Positions 1 to 9,191 are shown, numbered from the stretch's first letter. The stretch is DNA of 47,835 nucleotides from Singulisphaera sp. (GCA_027451445.1 DAIDJG010000288.1:1-47835), one strand, 5' to 3'. Numbers and translations: made by a program. Notes: generated by a model from the letters alone, not told the origin.

Positions 1-2087
1 AAGGGCGTGGCCGGGTCGGCAACTCGGACATTGGGCTTGTTCGCGGCCTTGGGATCGGGACTGAACGGCACTTGCGCATCCCCTCTCAGGTTGACCGTGT
101 AGTCACCCGGCGGAACATTGTTGGCGACAGTGATCTTAATCGGGGCCTCGGTCTTGCCTTCGCCCACTTCCGTCGTGTTGAACCCAAACCCAGGAGGAAG
201 ATTCAATCCATTCACTTGAACCTTCCCTTTGAACTCCGGCCAATAGCGCTCGACGGAGACCATGGTCTCCAGGCTCCCGCCGGCACTCACCGACAGCGGA
301 CTCGCAGGAGCCCGCAGCGCGTAGGGTGCCTTAGAACGGACGGCCATGACGATGTCCCGGGAGGCGCGTGACGTATTGATGTTCGCAATAGCCCAACGCC
401 TGCGAGAGCAATGGACCGGACGTTCAATGCGCTCGCCATCGATCGTGGCCCATGCCTTCAACCGAACCGCACCAGACCACTCGGGCGCGTCGGCGCTGGC
501 CGTGAACACGACGTTGGCGAAGGGCGATTGCGGACTGACGTGAACGACGGGGCACGAGACCCCAGCCGGCAAGCCTTCAGCCTCGATCGTGATCGGCCCG
601 TTGAACCCATCCCGCCGGTTGGCGCAGAATTCGACGAAAGCCGAGCCGCCCTGGTGCAAGACGGGACACGTGGGATCGCTCGGCGTCTCGTGGAAGACCA
701 CGGGAAAGAAATCGGGTTTCGCTTTTCCCAGTCGTAGCACGTACGAGTACCTCGGACCGCCGTGGCCATAGGTCTCCTGGACGAGAACGCGGTACGTACC
801 ATCCTCGGGAACGTTGAAGGTCCCTTGGGGATCGCGATTGTACATGTTCAAGGAATTGAACTGGATGCCGTGGTCATCGAAGACACCCAGCTCGTTGCCC
901 TTCGCGCTGGTGACGATGACGCGCGGGTCGCCGGGAAGGTCGTTCCGCTCGCAATACAGGTCAACCGCGATCGTTTCGCCCTTCTTAGCGGTGATGGTAA
1001 ACCAATCGGCATCGCCCGGCTTGTCGAAACGACCCGCGAGGTAGCCGGGCAGCGGAAGGGCCTGAGCTTGCTCGGCCGAGTCGTTCGGCTCAACTTCACG
1101 CGTCACGGGGGCGTCCGCCGTGATCAGCGTCACGGGGTTGAGCGCATTTTCGAGCCCCTTGGGCCAGACCTGCATCCCCCGCGCGGCCAACGTTGCGGAT
1201 GGCAAGGGTGCGAGCATCGCGAAGCCGAGCTTGCTTTCGGCGTCGTTCGGAACCGAGAAGGTGAGCGTCAGTTCGTCGAGGGGCAAACCGTTCACATCCG
1301 CCCCAGCGCTACGCTTGCCGCCGGGTAAGTTACGGCCGTAGATCGTCAATTCGACCGTCTCCCCGGGGACGACTACCGCCGGAAACGCGTTTTCGAGCTC
1401 GGGACGATCGCTGACGATGAGCCGATACGGCTGGCCGCCGGAGTACGTCGCGTCATGCAGCCCAACGACGTAGTCACCATCCTCCGGAATCACCACATCG
1501 AGTAAGGGATCCGTGCGGTGGAAGTAGGGGCTGCTCTGCCCAACGACTTTACCTTGCGACGACGTAAGGACGAGCACCGTCCGTAACGTCGAGTCGAGCC
1601 GAAACGCCTGGACGTCGAGAACGACCCGCTGACCTTTCTTGGCCGGAAAGCGAAAGTAGTCGTCCCCGTTGTTGTCCGAGTTGCCGTTGATCGCGGCGTT
1701 GAACGGCACGGCCTGCGCTGACTCGGGCGTGTCGTTCGGCTCCTTTTCGATGGCCTCGGCCAATCCCCGAGAGACCGCAAAAAGTCTGCCCGCACTGATG
1801 CCGTGCTTCCCCACGGCACTGATGTCGTACGAGCCGGGCTGCACCTCGGAGCCGATCGTCAACTTGAATTGATTCTGCTTGATGAGCTCCGCCTTGAACC
1901 CCGGACGATCGAAGCGCAAGGTGTTCGCTTCGTCCAGGTCCTTTCCCGTGATTTCCAGTGTGACCTCGGATCCCGACTCGCCGCCGAGAGGAAAGATGCG
2001 ATCGAGCCGGATCTGGGGCAGCTCCGCGCGTGCCACGCTGCACACCGTTCCCACGGCGACGAGAGCGTAGAGGAACCCGCGAGCCAT
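1..2087 (-). CDS. Secreted PPC-domain protein (3' end cut by window edge)
   Basis: About 695 residues are visible and no stop is reached before base 1, so the C-terminus is missing. The ATG at 2087 opens a signal peptide (MARGFLYALVAVG, then a VARA cleavage site). An IPT/Ig-like stretch follows (about residues 25-95), then two pre-peptidase C-terminal (PPC) type beta-sandwich domains. Each PPC domain opens with an EPND motif (about residues 115 and 331) and has the D-x-D-x-F/W-x-F core (GDDYFRF, GDADWFTI). PPC domains usually sit on secreted proteins as binding or folding modules; no peptidase catalytic domain is visible here. The gene is the last of three co-directional minus-strand genes with short gaps, after the DUF1549 and DUF1501 genes, so it is probably co-exported with them to the periplasm or cell surface. 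Its specific function is unknown. Confidence 0.85.
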   Translation of the reverse strand, partial: MARGFLYALVAVGTVCSVARAELPQIRLDRIFPLGGESGSEVTLEITGKDLDEANTLRFDRPGFKAELIKQNQFKLTIGSEVQPGSYDISAVGKHGISAGRLFAVSRGLAEAIEKEPNDTPESAQAVPFNAAINGNSDNNGDDYFRFPAKKGQRVVLDVQAFRLDSTLRTVLVLTSSQGKVVGQSSPYFHRTDPLLDVVIPEDGDYVVGLHDATYSGGQPYRLIVSDRPELENAFPAVVVPGETVELTIYGRNLPGGKRSAGADVNGLPLDELTLTFSVPNDAESKLGFAMLAPLPSATLAARGMQVWPKGLENALNPVTLITADAPVTREVEPNDSAEQAQALPLPGYLAGRFDKPGDADWFTITAKKGETIAVDLYCERNDLPGDPRVIVTSAKGNELGVFDDHGIQFNSLNMYNRDPQGTFNVPEDGTYRVLVQETYGHGGPRYSYVLRLGKAKPDFFPVVFHETPSDPTCPVLHQGGSAFVEFCANRRDGFNGPITIEAEGLPAGVSCPVVHVSPQSPFANVVFTASADAPEWSGAVRLKAWATIDGERIERPVHCSRRRWAIANINTSRASRDIVMAVRSKAPYALRAPASPLSVSAGGSLETMVSVERYWPEFKGKVQVNGLNLPPGFGFNTTEVGEGKTEAPIKITVANNVPPGDYTVNLRGDAQVPFSPDPKAANKPNVRVADPATP

Positions 2088-2164
2088 CCGGAGATCCGTC
2101 CTGCGTCCGCACATCCTCCCAATTCCTCCGCGCCCCAACCTGGTCCCTGATGCCGATTGCCGTT

Positions 2165-3490
2165 TCAGATGAGCTCGTCGATTGGTTTCCCAACGTTGAG
2201 GATCGGGATCGGCCGGTGGCCGCCGTCGTAGAACTCATGCCGGTAGTCGATTCCCAGCACGTGATACATCGTTGCGAGCACGTCTTGGGGACCAACTGCC
2301 CGTGTCTTCGGATACTCGGCCTTCGCGTCCGTGGAGCCGATCATCTGACCCATATTCAGCCCGCCACCTGAGAACACAACAGACGCAGCACCCGGCCAAT
2401 GATCGCGACCGGCGGTGGGATTGATGCGAGGCGTACGGCCGAATTCGCCGTAGGTGACGACGAGAACCTTCTTGTCGAGCCCTCGGTCATAAATGTCTTG
2501 CACCAGGGCGGTCAGGGCCTTGTCGTAACGCGGGAGGAGCCGGGTCTTCAACTCGTTGAAGTTGTTGCCGTGCGTGTCCCAACCGCCCATGTTGACCGTG
2601 ACGAACGTCACCCCAGACTCGACCAGCCGACGAGCGAGCAGGGCACTCTGACCCCAGGAGTCGCGCCCGTAACGATCACGGAGCCGCGGGTCTTCCTGAT
2701 GAATGTTGAACGCCTTGCGACAGCGTTCACCACCGATGATCTCAAAAGCATCGCGATAGAAGCTGTCGTACCCCTCGGCCGCCCCCTGGAGATCAATGTC
2801 CCGGCGCATCTTGTCGAGTCCGCTCAGAAGCTCGCGACGGTTCTTGAAGCGGTCGAGATCGACTCGCCCTGAGCGTGCGACATCGCGGACCTGGAAATAA
2901 TCGTTGTTCGGATCACCGCCGGGCGAGAACGGGTTGTAGGCAACGCCGAGGTAGGCCGCGTTCGCGCTGGGAGGCGTGTTCGGCAGGCACACGTACGGCG
3001 GCATCTCGGGCGCGTTGGCCCCTCGCATCCGCGCAACCACCGAACCGGCACTCGGGTTCAGGTTGTCATTGATCTCGAGCGTGGGGACGTAGCCGGTCAT
3101 CATCCAGTGCGTGCCCATGCCGTGCCCGGCATTCGTGTGGGTCACGCTACGAACGACGGAGATCTTGTCCATCACGCGTGCTTCGAGCGGGAGCTGCTCA
3201 CTGATCCGGATTCCCGGAACGTTGGTATCAATCTCCTTGAACTCGCCCCGAAACTCCGAAGGGGCGTCCGGCTTGAGGTCGTACATGTCGAGGTGGCTCG
3301 CTCCACCCCCGAGCCAGAAGAGAATGATTGCGGTGTCATTCAACGCCCGACCAGCCTGTGCCGCCTGCGCTTTCAGCCGCAGGTGATCCGCCATCGTCAG
3401 ACCCGCGAGCCCCAGCGCACCGACCTTGAGAAAACCGCGCCGAGTCACACCATCGCAAGTGCGGTAACGAGGTCCAAGCACTTCCAGCAT
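2165..3490 (-). CDS. DUF1501 family Tat-exported protein
   Basis: 441 residues. The N-terminus has a twin-arginine signal (TRRGFLKVGALGLAGL, arginines about 17-18), so the protein is probably exported folded. The body shows the DUF1501 hallmarks of the alkaline-phosphatase/sulfatase-like fold: FWLGGGASHLDMYDLKP near residue 60, GGWDTHGNNF, and the C-terminal YGEFGRTPRINP followed by GRDHWPGA, whose Asp/His residues are likely metal ligands. No catalytic Cys/Ser sulfatase signature is seen. A GAGGTGA ribosome site precedes the ATG at 3490. The gene lies 89 bp downstream of the DUF1549/DUF1553 gene and 77 bp upstream of the PPC gene. DUF1549/DUF1553 and DUF1501 genes are habitually paired in Planctomycetes; the activity of the pair is not established. 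Confidence 0.93.
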   Translation of the reverse strand: MLEVLGPRYRTCDGVTRRGFLKVGALGLAGLTMADHLRLKAQAAQAGRALNDTAIILFWLGGGASHLDMYDLKPDAPSEFRGEFKEIDTNVPGIRISEQLPLEARVMDKISVVRSVTHTNAGHGMGTHWMMTGYVPTLEINDNLNPSAGSVVARMRGANAPEMPPYVCLPNTPPSANAAYLGVAYNPFSPGGDPNNDYFQVRDVARSGRVDLDRFKNRRELLSGLDKMRRDIDLQGAAEGYDSFYRDAFEIIGGERCRKAFNIHQEDPRLRDRYGRDSWGQSALLARRLVESGVTFVTVNMGGWDTHGNNFNELKTRLLPRYDKALTALVQDIYDRGLDKKVLVVTYGEFGRTPRINPTAGRDHWPGAASVVFSGGGLNMGQMIGSTDAKAEYPKTRAVGPQDVLATMYHVLGIDYRHEFYDGGHRPIPILNVGKPIDELI

Positions 3491-3579
3491 GAGTCACCTC
3501 TTTCGCGGCCTGTGTCGCGTGCGTCAAACGCACGGAGAATTCGAGATCGTGGTACGCGTAACCCGCCGGTCGTCATCGA

Positions 3580-6033
3580 TTAGTGATTGAAGAGAAACTC
3601 ACGGCTATTGATCAATGCCCAGGTCACATCTTCGAGTCCCTTGCGCACTTCCTTTTGGCGGCCGATGTGTTCGAGAGCGAGTGACTTTTCCTCCGCGGTC
3701 GGGAAGCGAGCGAGCGCCGCAAGATACAATTCATCGACCGCGTTCTCCGGCGCCGTCTTTTCTTTTGCGAGCCGAGACACACGCCCCTTGTCGTTCTCGA
3801 CCTTCTCCTCGATGTCGTTCGAGTTGATAAGGTGCAGCACCTGCTGCAAGCTCGCCCCTCCGCTCCGGGCACACTCACACGGTGAGCTCCGGGGAGGACG
3901 GTCGAACACGTCGAGGAAGTACGAAGAAAACCCTTCATGCGGGAGATCGATGGCACGCGCTTGACGCGACATCTTGTTGAACTGCGTCCGGGTCCCGCAG
4001 AGCTGGTCGACGGAGTCGAGAAACACCTCGGCGATCAGCCGTTTGCCGTAATAGCGAGCGTGGTTTTGCTGATCGTGCTGGTTATTGTCGTTCGGCGTGG
4101 CGCTGAGCTGGTAGGTCCGGCTGTTGCAGATGGTCCGGATCAGGTGCTTCACGTCGAAGTGATGGTCGCGAAAGTCAGCCGCCAGCGCGTCGAGCAATTC
4201 GGGATTCGACGGCGGGTTCGTCTCGCGCATGTCGTCAACCGGGTCGACCAGGCCTCGACCCATGAGGTGCCCCCACATCCGATTGCAAAGAGCCCTGGCG
4301 AAGAACGGGTTCTCGGGCTTCACCATCCAATCGACGAGCAATTGCCTGGGGTCCTGCTCAGGCGGAACGGTCAACTCCGGCCCGTCCAGCAGCTTTGGCT
4401 CGATCGGCTTTCCCGTGCGTGGGTTGACCTCACCGGTCGTGCGTGAGCGAGAGGAGTAATACGGAGGTGGCTCGCCAAAACTCTTGCGGCCGAGGCGAGA
4501 AAAGAACCCGGCCAGGCCGTAGTAATCGTCCTGGCTCCAGCGCTCGTAAGGATGGTGGTGGCACTTCGCACACTGGAGCCGCAACCCCAGGAAGACCTGC
4601 GCTGTGTCGGACACGGGCTGATGCAACTGATCGTCGCGCATCTGCCAGAACCAGTTGATCGCCGGCGACTCCTGCCACTCGCCCGAAGCCGCGACGACCC
4701 CGCGCACGAGTTCGTCGTACGGCCGGTTGCGCGCGATCAAGTCCTGGAGCCAGTCGTGGAACGCGTAAGACGCTTGTTCCGAGCCTGCGAGCTGCGAGTT
4801 CCGAAGGATACTCCCCCAGCGCAGAGCGAAATAGGCGGCGTAGTCGCGGTCTTCGAGCAGCCGATCGATGAGTTTCGCACGCTTGTCCTGCGCGTTGTCG
4901 GCAAGGAACGCCCTCACATCCTCGGCCTGAGGCAACCGGCCGCAGAGGTCGAGCGAAACGCGCCGGATGAACTCGCCATCGGTGCAGAGATCGGACGGGA
5001 CCAGTCCGAGCAGCTTCCACTTGGCAAGTGCGTGCTTGTCGACGTAGTTAACTATCGGGAACTCAGGATACTTTTCGATCCGTTGGTTCAGCGGCACGGT
5101 CGCCCGAAAGACGGCGACCTGTCCCTGATAGCGCGCCATCACGGCGGCCTCACCAGCGAGGTCGAGCGTCCGCACCAGTCCGTTCTCCTCGACTGCTGCG
5201 ACTGACGATTCGTTGCTCTGAAACTGTGCCTGGCGCGTTACGTCTCGGACCGTGCCGTCCGAATAATGAGCCAGAACCGCCATCTGTTGCTGGGCTTTCC
5301 GATCGAGCACGCGCTGGCGAGGCGACACTTCGAGCGACTGCAAGGTGGGGGCTTTCTCGTCGCCGACGGGCATGCCCTGCGCGATCCAGCTTAGAATTGT
5401 CTGATACGGCTCACTGTCGGTCTTGAAGAGCCGCCCACCTCCGTGGGGCACCATTCCGGTCGGCTTGAGCAGCAACAGGCTTCGCTCCGGTGAGGCGGGA
5501 AAAACCCGCCGTCCCCGCCCTTCGCGGACAATCGCGTTGTAGTCGAATGCCGCATCAAAACCGAACAGCGACAACTTGAATCCGTTCTGCCCGCTCGCCT
5601 TGCCATGGCAGCCGCCCGCGTTGCAGCCGAAGCGAGAAAACACCGGCTCCACGTCGTTGGCAAAATGCAACGCACGCTCCGCACCGGTCATCCGCACAAC
5701 GACAGTTGCTTGCGACGTCTGGCCCGCGTAACTGACCTTAATCGTCGCTTCCCCAGAGCCCAGGGGTCGCACGTACCCGTCCGACCCGACCGATGCCACA
5801 CCAGGCGGCGAGATATCGTATCGCACCTCGCGCGAGACGTCGCGCGGTTTCGATGCGCTGGGATCCGCGGTGACAAGGAGTTGGCGGCCATCGTAGCGCC
5901 CAGTGATCTCAAACCGTTCGGGAAAGACCGAAATCTGGCTCTCCGCCACGGCCGCCGTGCTGGTGATCCCGATAAAGAGCGCTGCCAGCCCGAACGAATA
6001 ACGCGCAAGGGGAGAAAGACGTCGTTCGCCCAT
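3580..6033 (-). CDS. DUF1549/DUF1553 protein with Ig-like domains and haem-like motifs
   Basis: 817 residues with a signal peptide (residues 1-30). Two Big_2-type Ig-like domains lie at about 33-113 and 232-313. Between them is a planctomycete cytochrome-like segment with a CNAGGCHG motif (C137, C142, H143), which is CX4CH rather than the usual CX2CH. DUF1549 runs from about 325 to 510 and contains a canonical CAKCH motif (C488, C491, H492) followed by HHPYERWSQDDYYGL. DUF1553 fills the C-terminus and ends in the family hallmark WALINSREFLFNH. The ATG at 6033 follows GGGAG. It is the first gene of the DUF1549-DUF1501-PPC cluster. A role as a secreted haem protein acting on polysaccharides has been suggested for such families; that is inference and not shown by this sequence. 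Confidence 0.93.
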   Translation of the reverse strand: MGERRLSPLARYSFGLAALFIGITSTAAVAESQISVFPERFEITGRYDGRQLLVTADPSASKPRDVSREVRYDISPPGVASVGSDGYVRPLGSGEATIKVSYAGQTSQATVVVRMTGAERALHFANDVEPVFSRFGCNAGGCHGKASGQNGFKLSLFGFDAAFDYNAIVREGRGRRVFPASPERSLLLLKPTGMVPHGGGRLFKTDSEPYQTILSWIAQGMPVGDEKAPTLQSLEVSPRQRVLDRKAQQQMAVLAHYSDGTVRDVTRQAQFQSNESSVAAVEENGLVRTLDLAGEAAVMARYQGQVAVFRATVPLNQRIEKYPEFPIVNYVDKHALAKWKLLGLVPSDLCTDGEFIRRVSLDLCGRLPQAEDVRAFLADNAQDKRAKLIDRLLEDRDYAAYFALRWGSILRNSQLAGSEQASYAFHDWLQDLIARNRPYDELVRGVVAASGEWQESPAINWFWQMRDDQLHQPVSDTAQVFLGLRLQCAKCHHHPYERWSQDDYYGLAGFFSRLGRKSFGEPPPYYSSRSRTTGEVNPRTGKPIEPKLLDGPELTVPPEQDPRQLLVDWMVKPENPFFARALCNRMWGHLMGRGLVDPVDDMRETNPPSNPELLDALAADFRDHHFDVKHLIRTICNSRTYQLSATPNDNNQHDQQNHARYYGKRLIAEVFLDSVDQLCGTRTQFNKMSRQARAIDLPHEGFSSYFLDVFDRPPRSSPCECARSGGASLQQVLHLINSNDIEEKVENDKGRVSRLAKEKTAPENAVDELYLAALARFPTAEEKSLALEHIGRQKEVRKGLEDVTWALINSREFLFNH

Positions 6034-6223
6034 CGCTCCCAGTCTCCTCGGGATCGGCGTCGATGAGTCGCCGCGTAGTTCGGCACGACCGCACGGTAAG
6101 TTTCAACGTTTGTAAAGCATAACCCGTTTTCCGACGTCGGGCAAGAGCGTGCATGCAGCGAACTGCATTGCCCCAACGAGCAGGCCGGCGGGAGAGTGGC
6201 GAATTTCGCTTGTTTCTGCACAT

Positions 6224-6754
6224 CTATTTCAGCGCATGCAGCCCCAGAATCTGTCGTCTTTCGTTAACGCGCCGCAAGGCCCGAGGTTCAAGCTTGAGAA
6301 ACTTCGTGAGCTGGGAGGGGGTGCAGCCCAACGTCTCGGCAGCCGACTTGATGTCGCATTGGGTCGATTCGATCACGTCGAGCGCTTCGGCAAGAAGAGC
6401 GGGAAAATCCTCGTGCTCCGGGTTTACGGCGATCCGTCCGTGCGGACAACGAGCACGCCAGAGTGCGCTCGGCCCTTCTTCGGAGACGAATGGGCAGCGC
6501 ACCTCAATTGCGAGTGTCACACGCAGACGGAACAGGGCGACCCTCAGATTCTCTCCCTGGGTCCGCCGTTCATTCGCCTCGGCGGTGTACCCGGTGGGTA
6601 AATGTGACAGCACGATCGCGGTTTCGACCTTATTGCGGTTCTGCCCGCCAGGGCCGGATCGCCGGGTGCGGCGAGTCTCGCACTGCTCGGCGAGTGTATC
6701 TACCGGGAGTGACGAGGGATGAGGGCGGGCGACGGTCATCGTGCGTCCCATCAC
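6224..6754 (-). CDS. Release-factor-like protein with GGQ domain
   Basis: 176 residues from a GTG at 6754; an ATG directly after it (6751) or at 6739 could also be the start. Residues about 25-85 carry the class-I peptide-release-factor domain: RRSGPGGQNRNKVETAI contains the universally conserved GGQ that triggers peptidyl-tRNA hydrolysis. There is no codon-recognition domain, so this is not RF1 or RF2; it resembles ribosome-rescue or orphan RF-like proteins such as ArfB. The tail differs from the basic tail of ArfB: about residues 130-176 read as a helix-turn-helix-like segment (AAETLGCTPSQLTKFLKLEP). It probably acts in the cytoplasm on stalled ribosomes. The gene sits between a glycosyltransferase gene and the DUF1549 cluster on the same strand, with no evident functional link. 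Confidence 0.85.
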   Translation of the reverse strand: MMGRTMTVARPHPSSLPVDTLAEQCETRRTRRSGPGGQNRNKVETAIVLSHLPTGYTAEANERRTQGENLRVALFRLRVTLAIEVRCPFVSEEGPSALWRARCPHGRIAVNPEHEDFPALLAEALDVIESTQCDIKSAAETLGCTPSQLTKFLKLEPRALRRVNERRQILGLHALK

Positions 6755-6781
6755 GGATAGGTTTGCCTCGGACAGAGCGAC

Positions 6782-7714
6782 TCACGCCGCGAGAATGCTA
6801 CGCCAGGCGTTGAGGAAACGTCTTACGAACTGAGAACGTTCGTAAAGATGGACCGTCGCAGCGCTGACCTCACGAAGATCGCGTAGCCGCTCACCACCTT
6901 CGACATAGAGCCGCGCTGCCTGTGCAAGCCGGTCCGTGGCCTCGAGACAATCGTCCTCGGCGGCCCAAAATCCATTGCTGCTGTTGGTATAATCGCGGGC
7001 GCCGAATCCCGTAAATCCCGCGACGACGCACTCGCACGCAAGCGCCTCCAGGATCGAGAGCGCAAATGCTTCGTGTTGGCAAAGCGAGAGATACAATGCC
7101 GACTCGCCCAGAATTCGAGCGACCTCCACCTCTTTGAGACCCGAGATGGGAACCCACGGTACGGAGCGAAACTCGAGATTCTCGGCCTTGAACAGGTCTT
7201 CGATGATGCCAGCCTCCATGGGACGTTTCCTGGGAGCAAAGGCCACCTGAAGTCGCTTCGGGGCAGCAGGACGAAACAGAGCTGTATCGACGTAGTTGGG
7301 CACGATATAAATCGGCTGCGATGGACAACGCCGGCGACAAAACACAGCGGTTGTTGCTCCTACGCAAATCATGCAGGTCACACCGAAGTCTCGATAATCG
7401 CGCGCTCCGGAGAGTCCCCAATAAACTCTCTGCTGGCTCTGGCAAAAGACGATCTTGCGATTCGGCCAGGCGGCCAACTGCCGGAGTATGTTGGGGTTGT
7501 TCTCGGGGAAAACAAGAATATCTGAATGGATCTGGAGTTCTCCTAACGGGAACACAGGCGCTGAGGTCTCGAACCAATCCGGCGGCCTGCCGTCCGATGT
7601 GACAACGATCGCGTCGTAACCCGCCTCGCGCAGCGTTTCGACATGGCGAAACGCCATCTTGATGCCGCCCGTGATCTCGTGGGCCGGCCAGCTCAGATAC
7701 ACGATTCGGCTCAT
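6782..7714 (-). CDS. GT-B (GT4-like) glycosyltransferase
   Basis: 310 residues, short for a GT4 enzyme. The N-terminal half starts with MSRIVYLSWPAHEITGGIKMAF and resembles the acceptor-side Rossmann domain with a Gly-rich loop. The C-terminal half holds the sugar-nucleotide-binding signature of GT-B enzymes: LYLSLCQHEAFALSILEALAC, where the E-x7-E pattern lies on the donor site, followed by GFTGFGARDY. A linker reading YIVPNYVDTALFRP is also typical of the family. Expected role: transfer of a sugar from an activated nucleotide donor, probably to a cell-surface glycan or a lipid; donor and acceptor cannot be told from sequence. No clear ribosome site precedes the ATG at 7714. It is transcribed divergently from queF. 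Confidence 0.75.
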   Translation of the reverse strand: MSRIVYLSWPAHEITGGIKMAFRHVETLREAGYDAIVVTSDGRPPDWFETSAPVFPLGELQIHSDILVFPENNPNILRQLAAWPNRKIVFCQSQQRVYWGLSGARDYRDFGVTCMICVGATTAVFCRRRCPSQPIYIVPNYVDTALFRPAAPKRLQVAFAPRKRPMEAGIIEDLFKAENLEFRSVPWVPISGLKEVEVARILGESALYLSLCQHEAFALSILEALACECVVAGFTGFGARDYTNSSNGFWAAEDDCLEATDRLAQAARLYVEGGERLRDLREVSAATVHLYERSQFVRRFLNAWRSILAA

Positions 7715-7858
7715 TTCAAAGCCCCGCGACGATGATCGAATGCGACCTGCAATCCGATGAGCAGTCTGCCCGACGCGCTGCCGGCCCGCGCGATAAAAAT
7801 GTCCGACCGATCGCGAAGCCGCTCGTGAACCGAGGGCGCCGAAATCGCGTTCGATCCG

Positions 7859-7866
7859 TTACAATA
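7859..7866 (+). promoter_or_regulatory. Candidate -10 element upstream of queF
   Basis: TACAAT (7860-7865) matches the bacterial -10 consensus at 5 of 6 bases and lies about 70 bp before the queF start. No convincing -35 box was found at the normal spacing, so this is only a candidate. No preQ1 riboswitch was recognised between it and the gene. Confidence 0.25.
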
Positions 7867-7935
7867 GCGCATTGGACCCTTTGACTCCGGTCGGAGCGGC
7901 CGGTCGGACTCCGTCGTTGGCCAAGGAGTTTGCTC

Positions 7936-8295
7936 ATGGCGCAGTTGTTGGAAACGTTTCCGAACCAATTCCGGGAGCGCGAATACGAGATCGAGATCAC
8001 CTGCCCCGAGTTTACCGCGGTGTGCCCCAAGACGGGTCAGCCCGACTTCGGCACGATCATCATTACTTACGCGCCGGCTGCCACTTGCATCGAATTGAAA
8101 AGCCTGAAACTTTACCTGTTCGACTATCGTAACCGCGGAATCTTTTACGAGCATTCGATCAACACCATCCTGGACGACCTCGTCGCTTCCTGCCAACCGC
8201 GCTGGATGAAAGTGGTTGGACAGTTCACACCCCGTGGCGGGATTTCCTCCCGCATCACCGCGACGTTCCAGGGTCAGACGAATTTGAACCGGTAA
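7936..8295 (+). CDS. queF: NADPH-dependent 7-cyano-7-deazaguanine reductase QueF
   Basis: 119 residues, the short unimodular (Bacillus-type) form. QueF reduces the nitrile of preQ0 to the amine preQ1 in queuosine biosynthesis, in the cytoplasm. Seen directly: the catalytic cysteine in FTAVCPKTGQPDFGTI (C30), the proton-donor aspartate (D37), and the ELKSLKLYLFDYRN motif (53-66) that marks the family and its NADPH contacts. YEHSINTILDDL supplies the substrate-binding Glu/His pair. The ATG at 7936 is chosen over the in-frame TTG at 7930 because AAGGAG (7923-7928) sits 7 nt before it. It is transcribed divergently from the glycosyltransferase gene and is followed 37 bp later by the SAM hydrolase-family gene. 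Other queuosine genes are not in the window. Confidence 0.96.
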   Translation: MAQLLETFPNQFREREYEIEITCPEFTAVCPKTGQPDFGTIIITYAPAATCIELKSLKLYLFDYRNRGIFYEHSINTILDDLVASCQPRWMKVVGQFTPRGGISSRITATFQGQTNLNR

Positions 8296-8332
8296 GAATC
8301 GCGGCAACGTGCATCCCGACGAGGTTCACTCC

Positions 8333-9124
8333 ATGTCCCACCCGATCCTGACAATCACGACCGACTTCGGCTCGGATGGCCCGTACGTCGCCGCGATGAA
8401 AGGGGTGATCCTGAGCGCGGTGCCCGGAGCGCAACTGGTTGATGTAAGCCACTCGATCGCGCCTCAGAACATCCTCGAAGGTGCGTTTATAATCTCCGAC
8501 CTCGTGGACATGTTTCCGCCAGGGACGGTCCACCTGGGCGTCGTCGACCCCGGCGTTGGGACCGCCCGGCGCCTGATCGCCGTTTCGGTCGCAGAACAAT
8601 GGTTTGTCGTCCCCGACAACGGCTTGATCACTGGAGTCACCCGCAAGCGTCCGCCCTCCGGCATCTGGGAGATCGCTAACCCAGCGATCCGTCGCTCCAC
8701 GGTCTCCGCGACCTTTCACGGGCGAGACATCCTTGCCCCGGCCGCGGCCCACGTCCTCAAAGGGGGTGACCCCGCGGTCCTCGGTCCGGTCCGCACCAAG
8801 TTCGTGACGCTTCAGAACCTGCAATGGAAACGAGACGAACTGGGCGGGGCAGGCGAGGTGATCTTTCGCGATACGTTCGGCAACCTGATCACTAACATTC
8901 CGGCAGAAGCGGTCGTCTCCGATCCGCCCGAATCGCTAACCTTCGATATCGGCGGAGTCCGGATCGACGGACTGGTGCGCACTTACGCCGAACGCCCCAC
9001 AGGCACGTTGGTCGCCCTGGTCGGAAGCACCGGATGGCTCGAAATTGCCGTCACCAACGGAGACGCAGCACGCCAACTCTCCGTCGGTCCGGGAACCACC
9101 GTTTGGTTACGAAGAGCCCAATAA
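8333..9124 (+). CDS. SAM hydroxide adenosyltransferase (DUF62 / fluorinase-like family)
   Basis: 263 residues. This family uses water or hydroxide to cleave S-adenosyl-L-methionine to adenosine and L-methionine. It is the non-halogenating relative of fluorinase and chlorinase. Visible hallmarks: ILTITTDFGSDGPYVAAMKG at the N-terminus (catalytic Asp), SHSIAPQNILEGAF, GVVDPGVG, VVPDNGLI, and STVSATFHGRDILAPAAA, which carries the conserved Arg/His of the Asp-Arg-His water-activating triad. The C-terminal beta-barrel includes FGNLITNI. The ATG at 8333 is preferred to the GTG at 8309 because GAGG lies 8 nt ahead. Genuine halogenases have substitutions in the triad; this protein keeps the hydrolase-type motif, so halogenation is unlikely. 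The physiological role of the family is poorly known. Confidence 0.92.
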   Translation: MSHPILTITTDFGSDGPYVAAMKGVILSAVPGAQLVDVSHSIAPQNILEGAFIISDLVDMFPPGTVHLGVVDPGVGTARRLIAVSVAEQWFVVPDNGLITGVTRKRPPSGIWEIANPAIRRSTVSATFHGRDILAPAAAHVLKGGDPAVLGPVRTKFVTLQNLQWKRDELGGAGEVIFRDTFGNLITNIPAEAVVSDPPESLTFDIGGVRIDGLVRTYAERPTGTLVALVGSTGWLEIAVTNGDAARQLSVGPGTTVWLRRAQ

Positions 9125-9191
9125 GCAATCCTTATTCGATAGTTTCGATTAAACGACCGTATCAACGCCTGCAATACTCTTCGGATTTCCA

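Noticed and set aside
3952-3967. TGGCAC followed by TTGAC inside the DUF1549 gene, resembling a sigma-54 site
   Set aside because: It is within coding sequence and the -12 GC is not present.
7711-8307. A 198-residue minus-strand frame opposite queF
   Set aside because: queF on the plus strand has all catalytic motifs and a strong ribosome site.
8333-9124. Possible SAM-dependent halogenase
   Set aside because: The protein keeps the HGRD-type triad of the hydroxide adenosyltransferases, so a halogenase is not supported.
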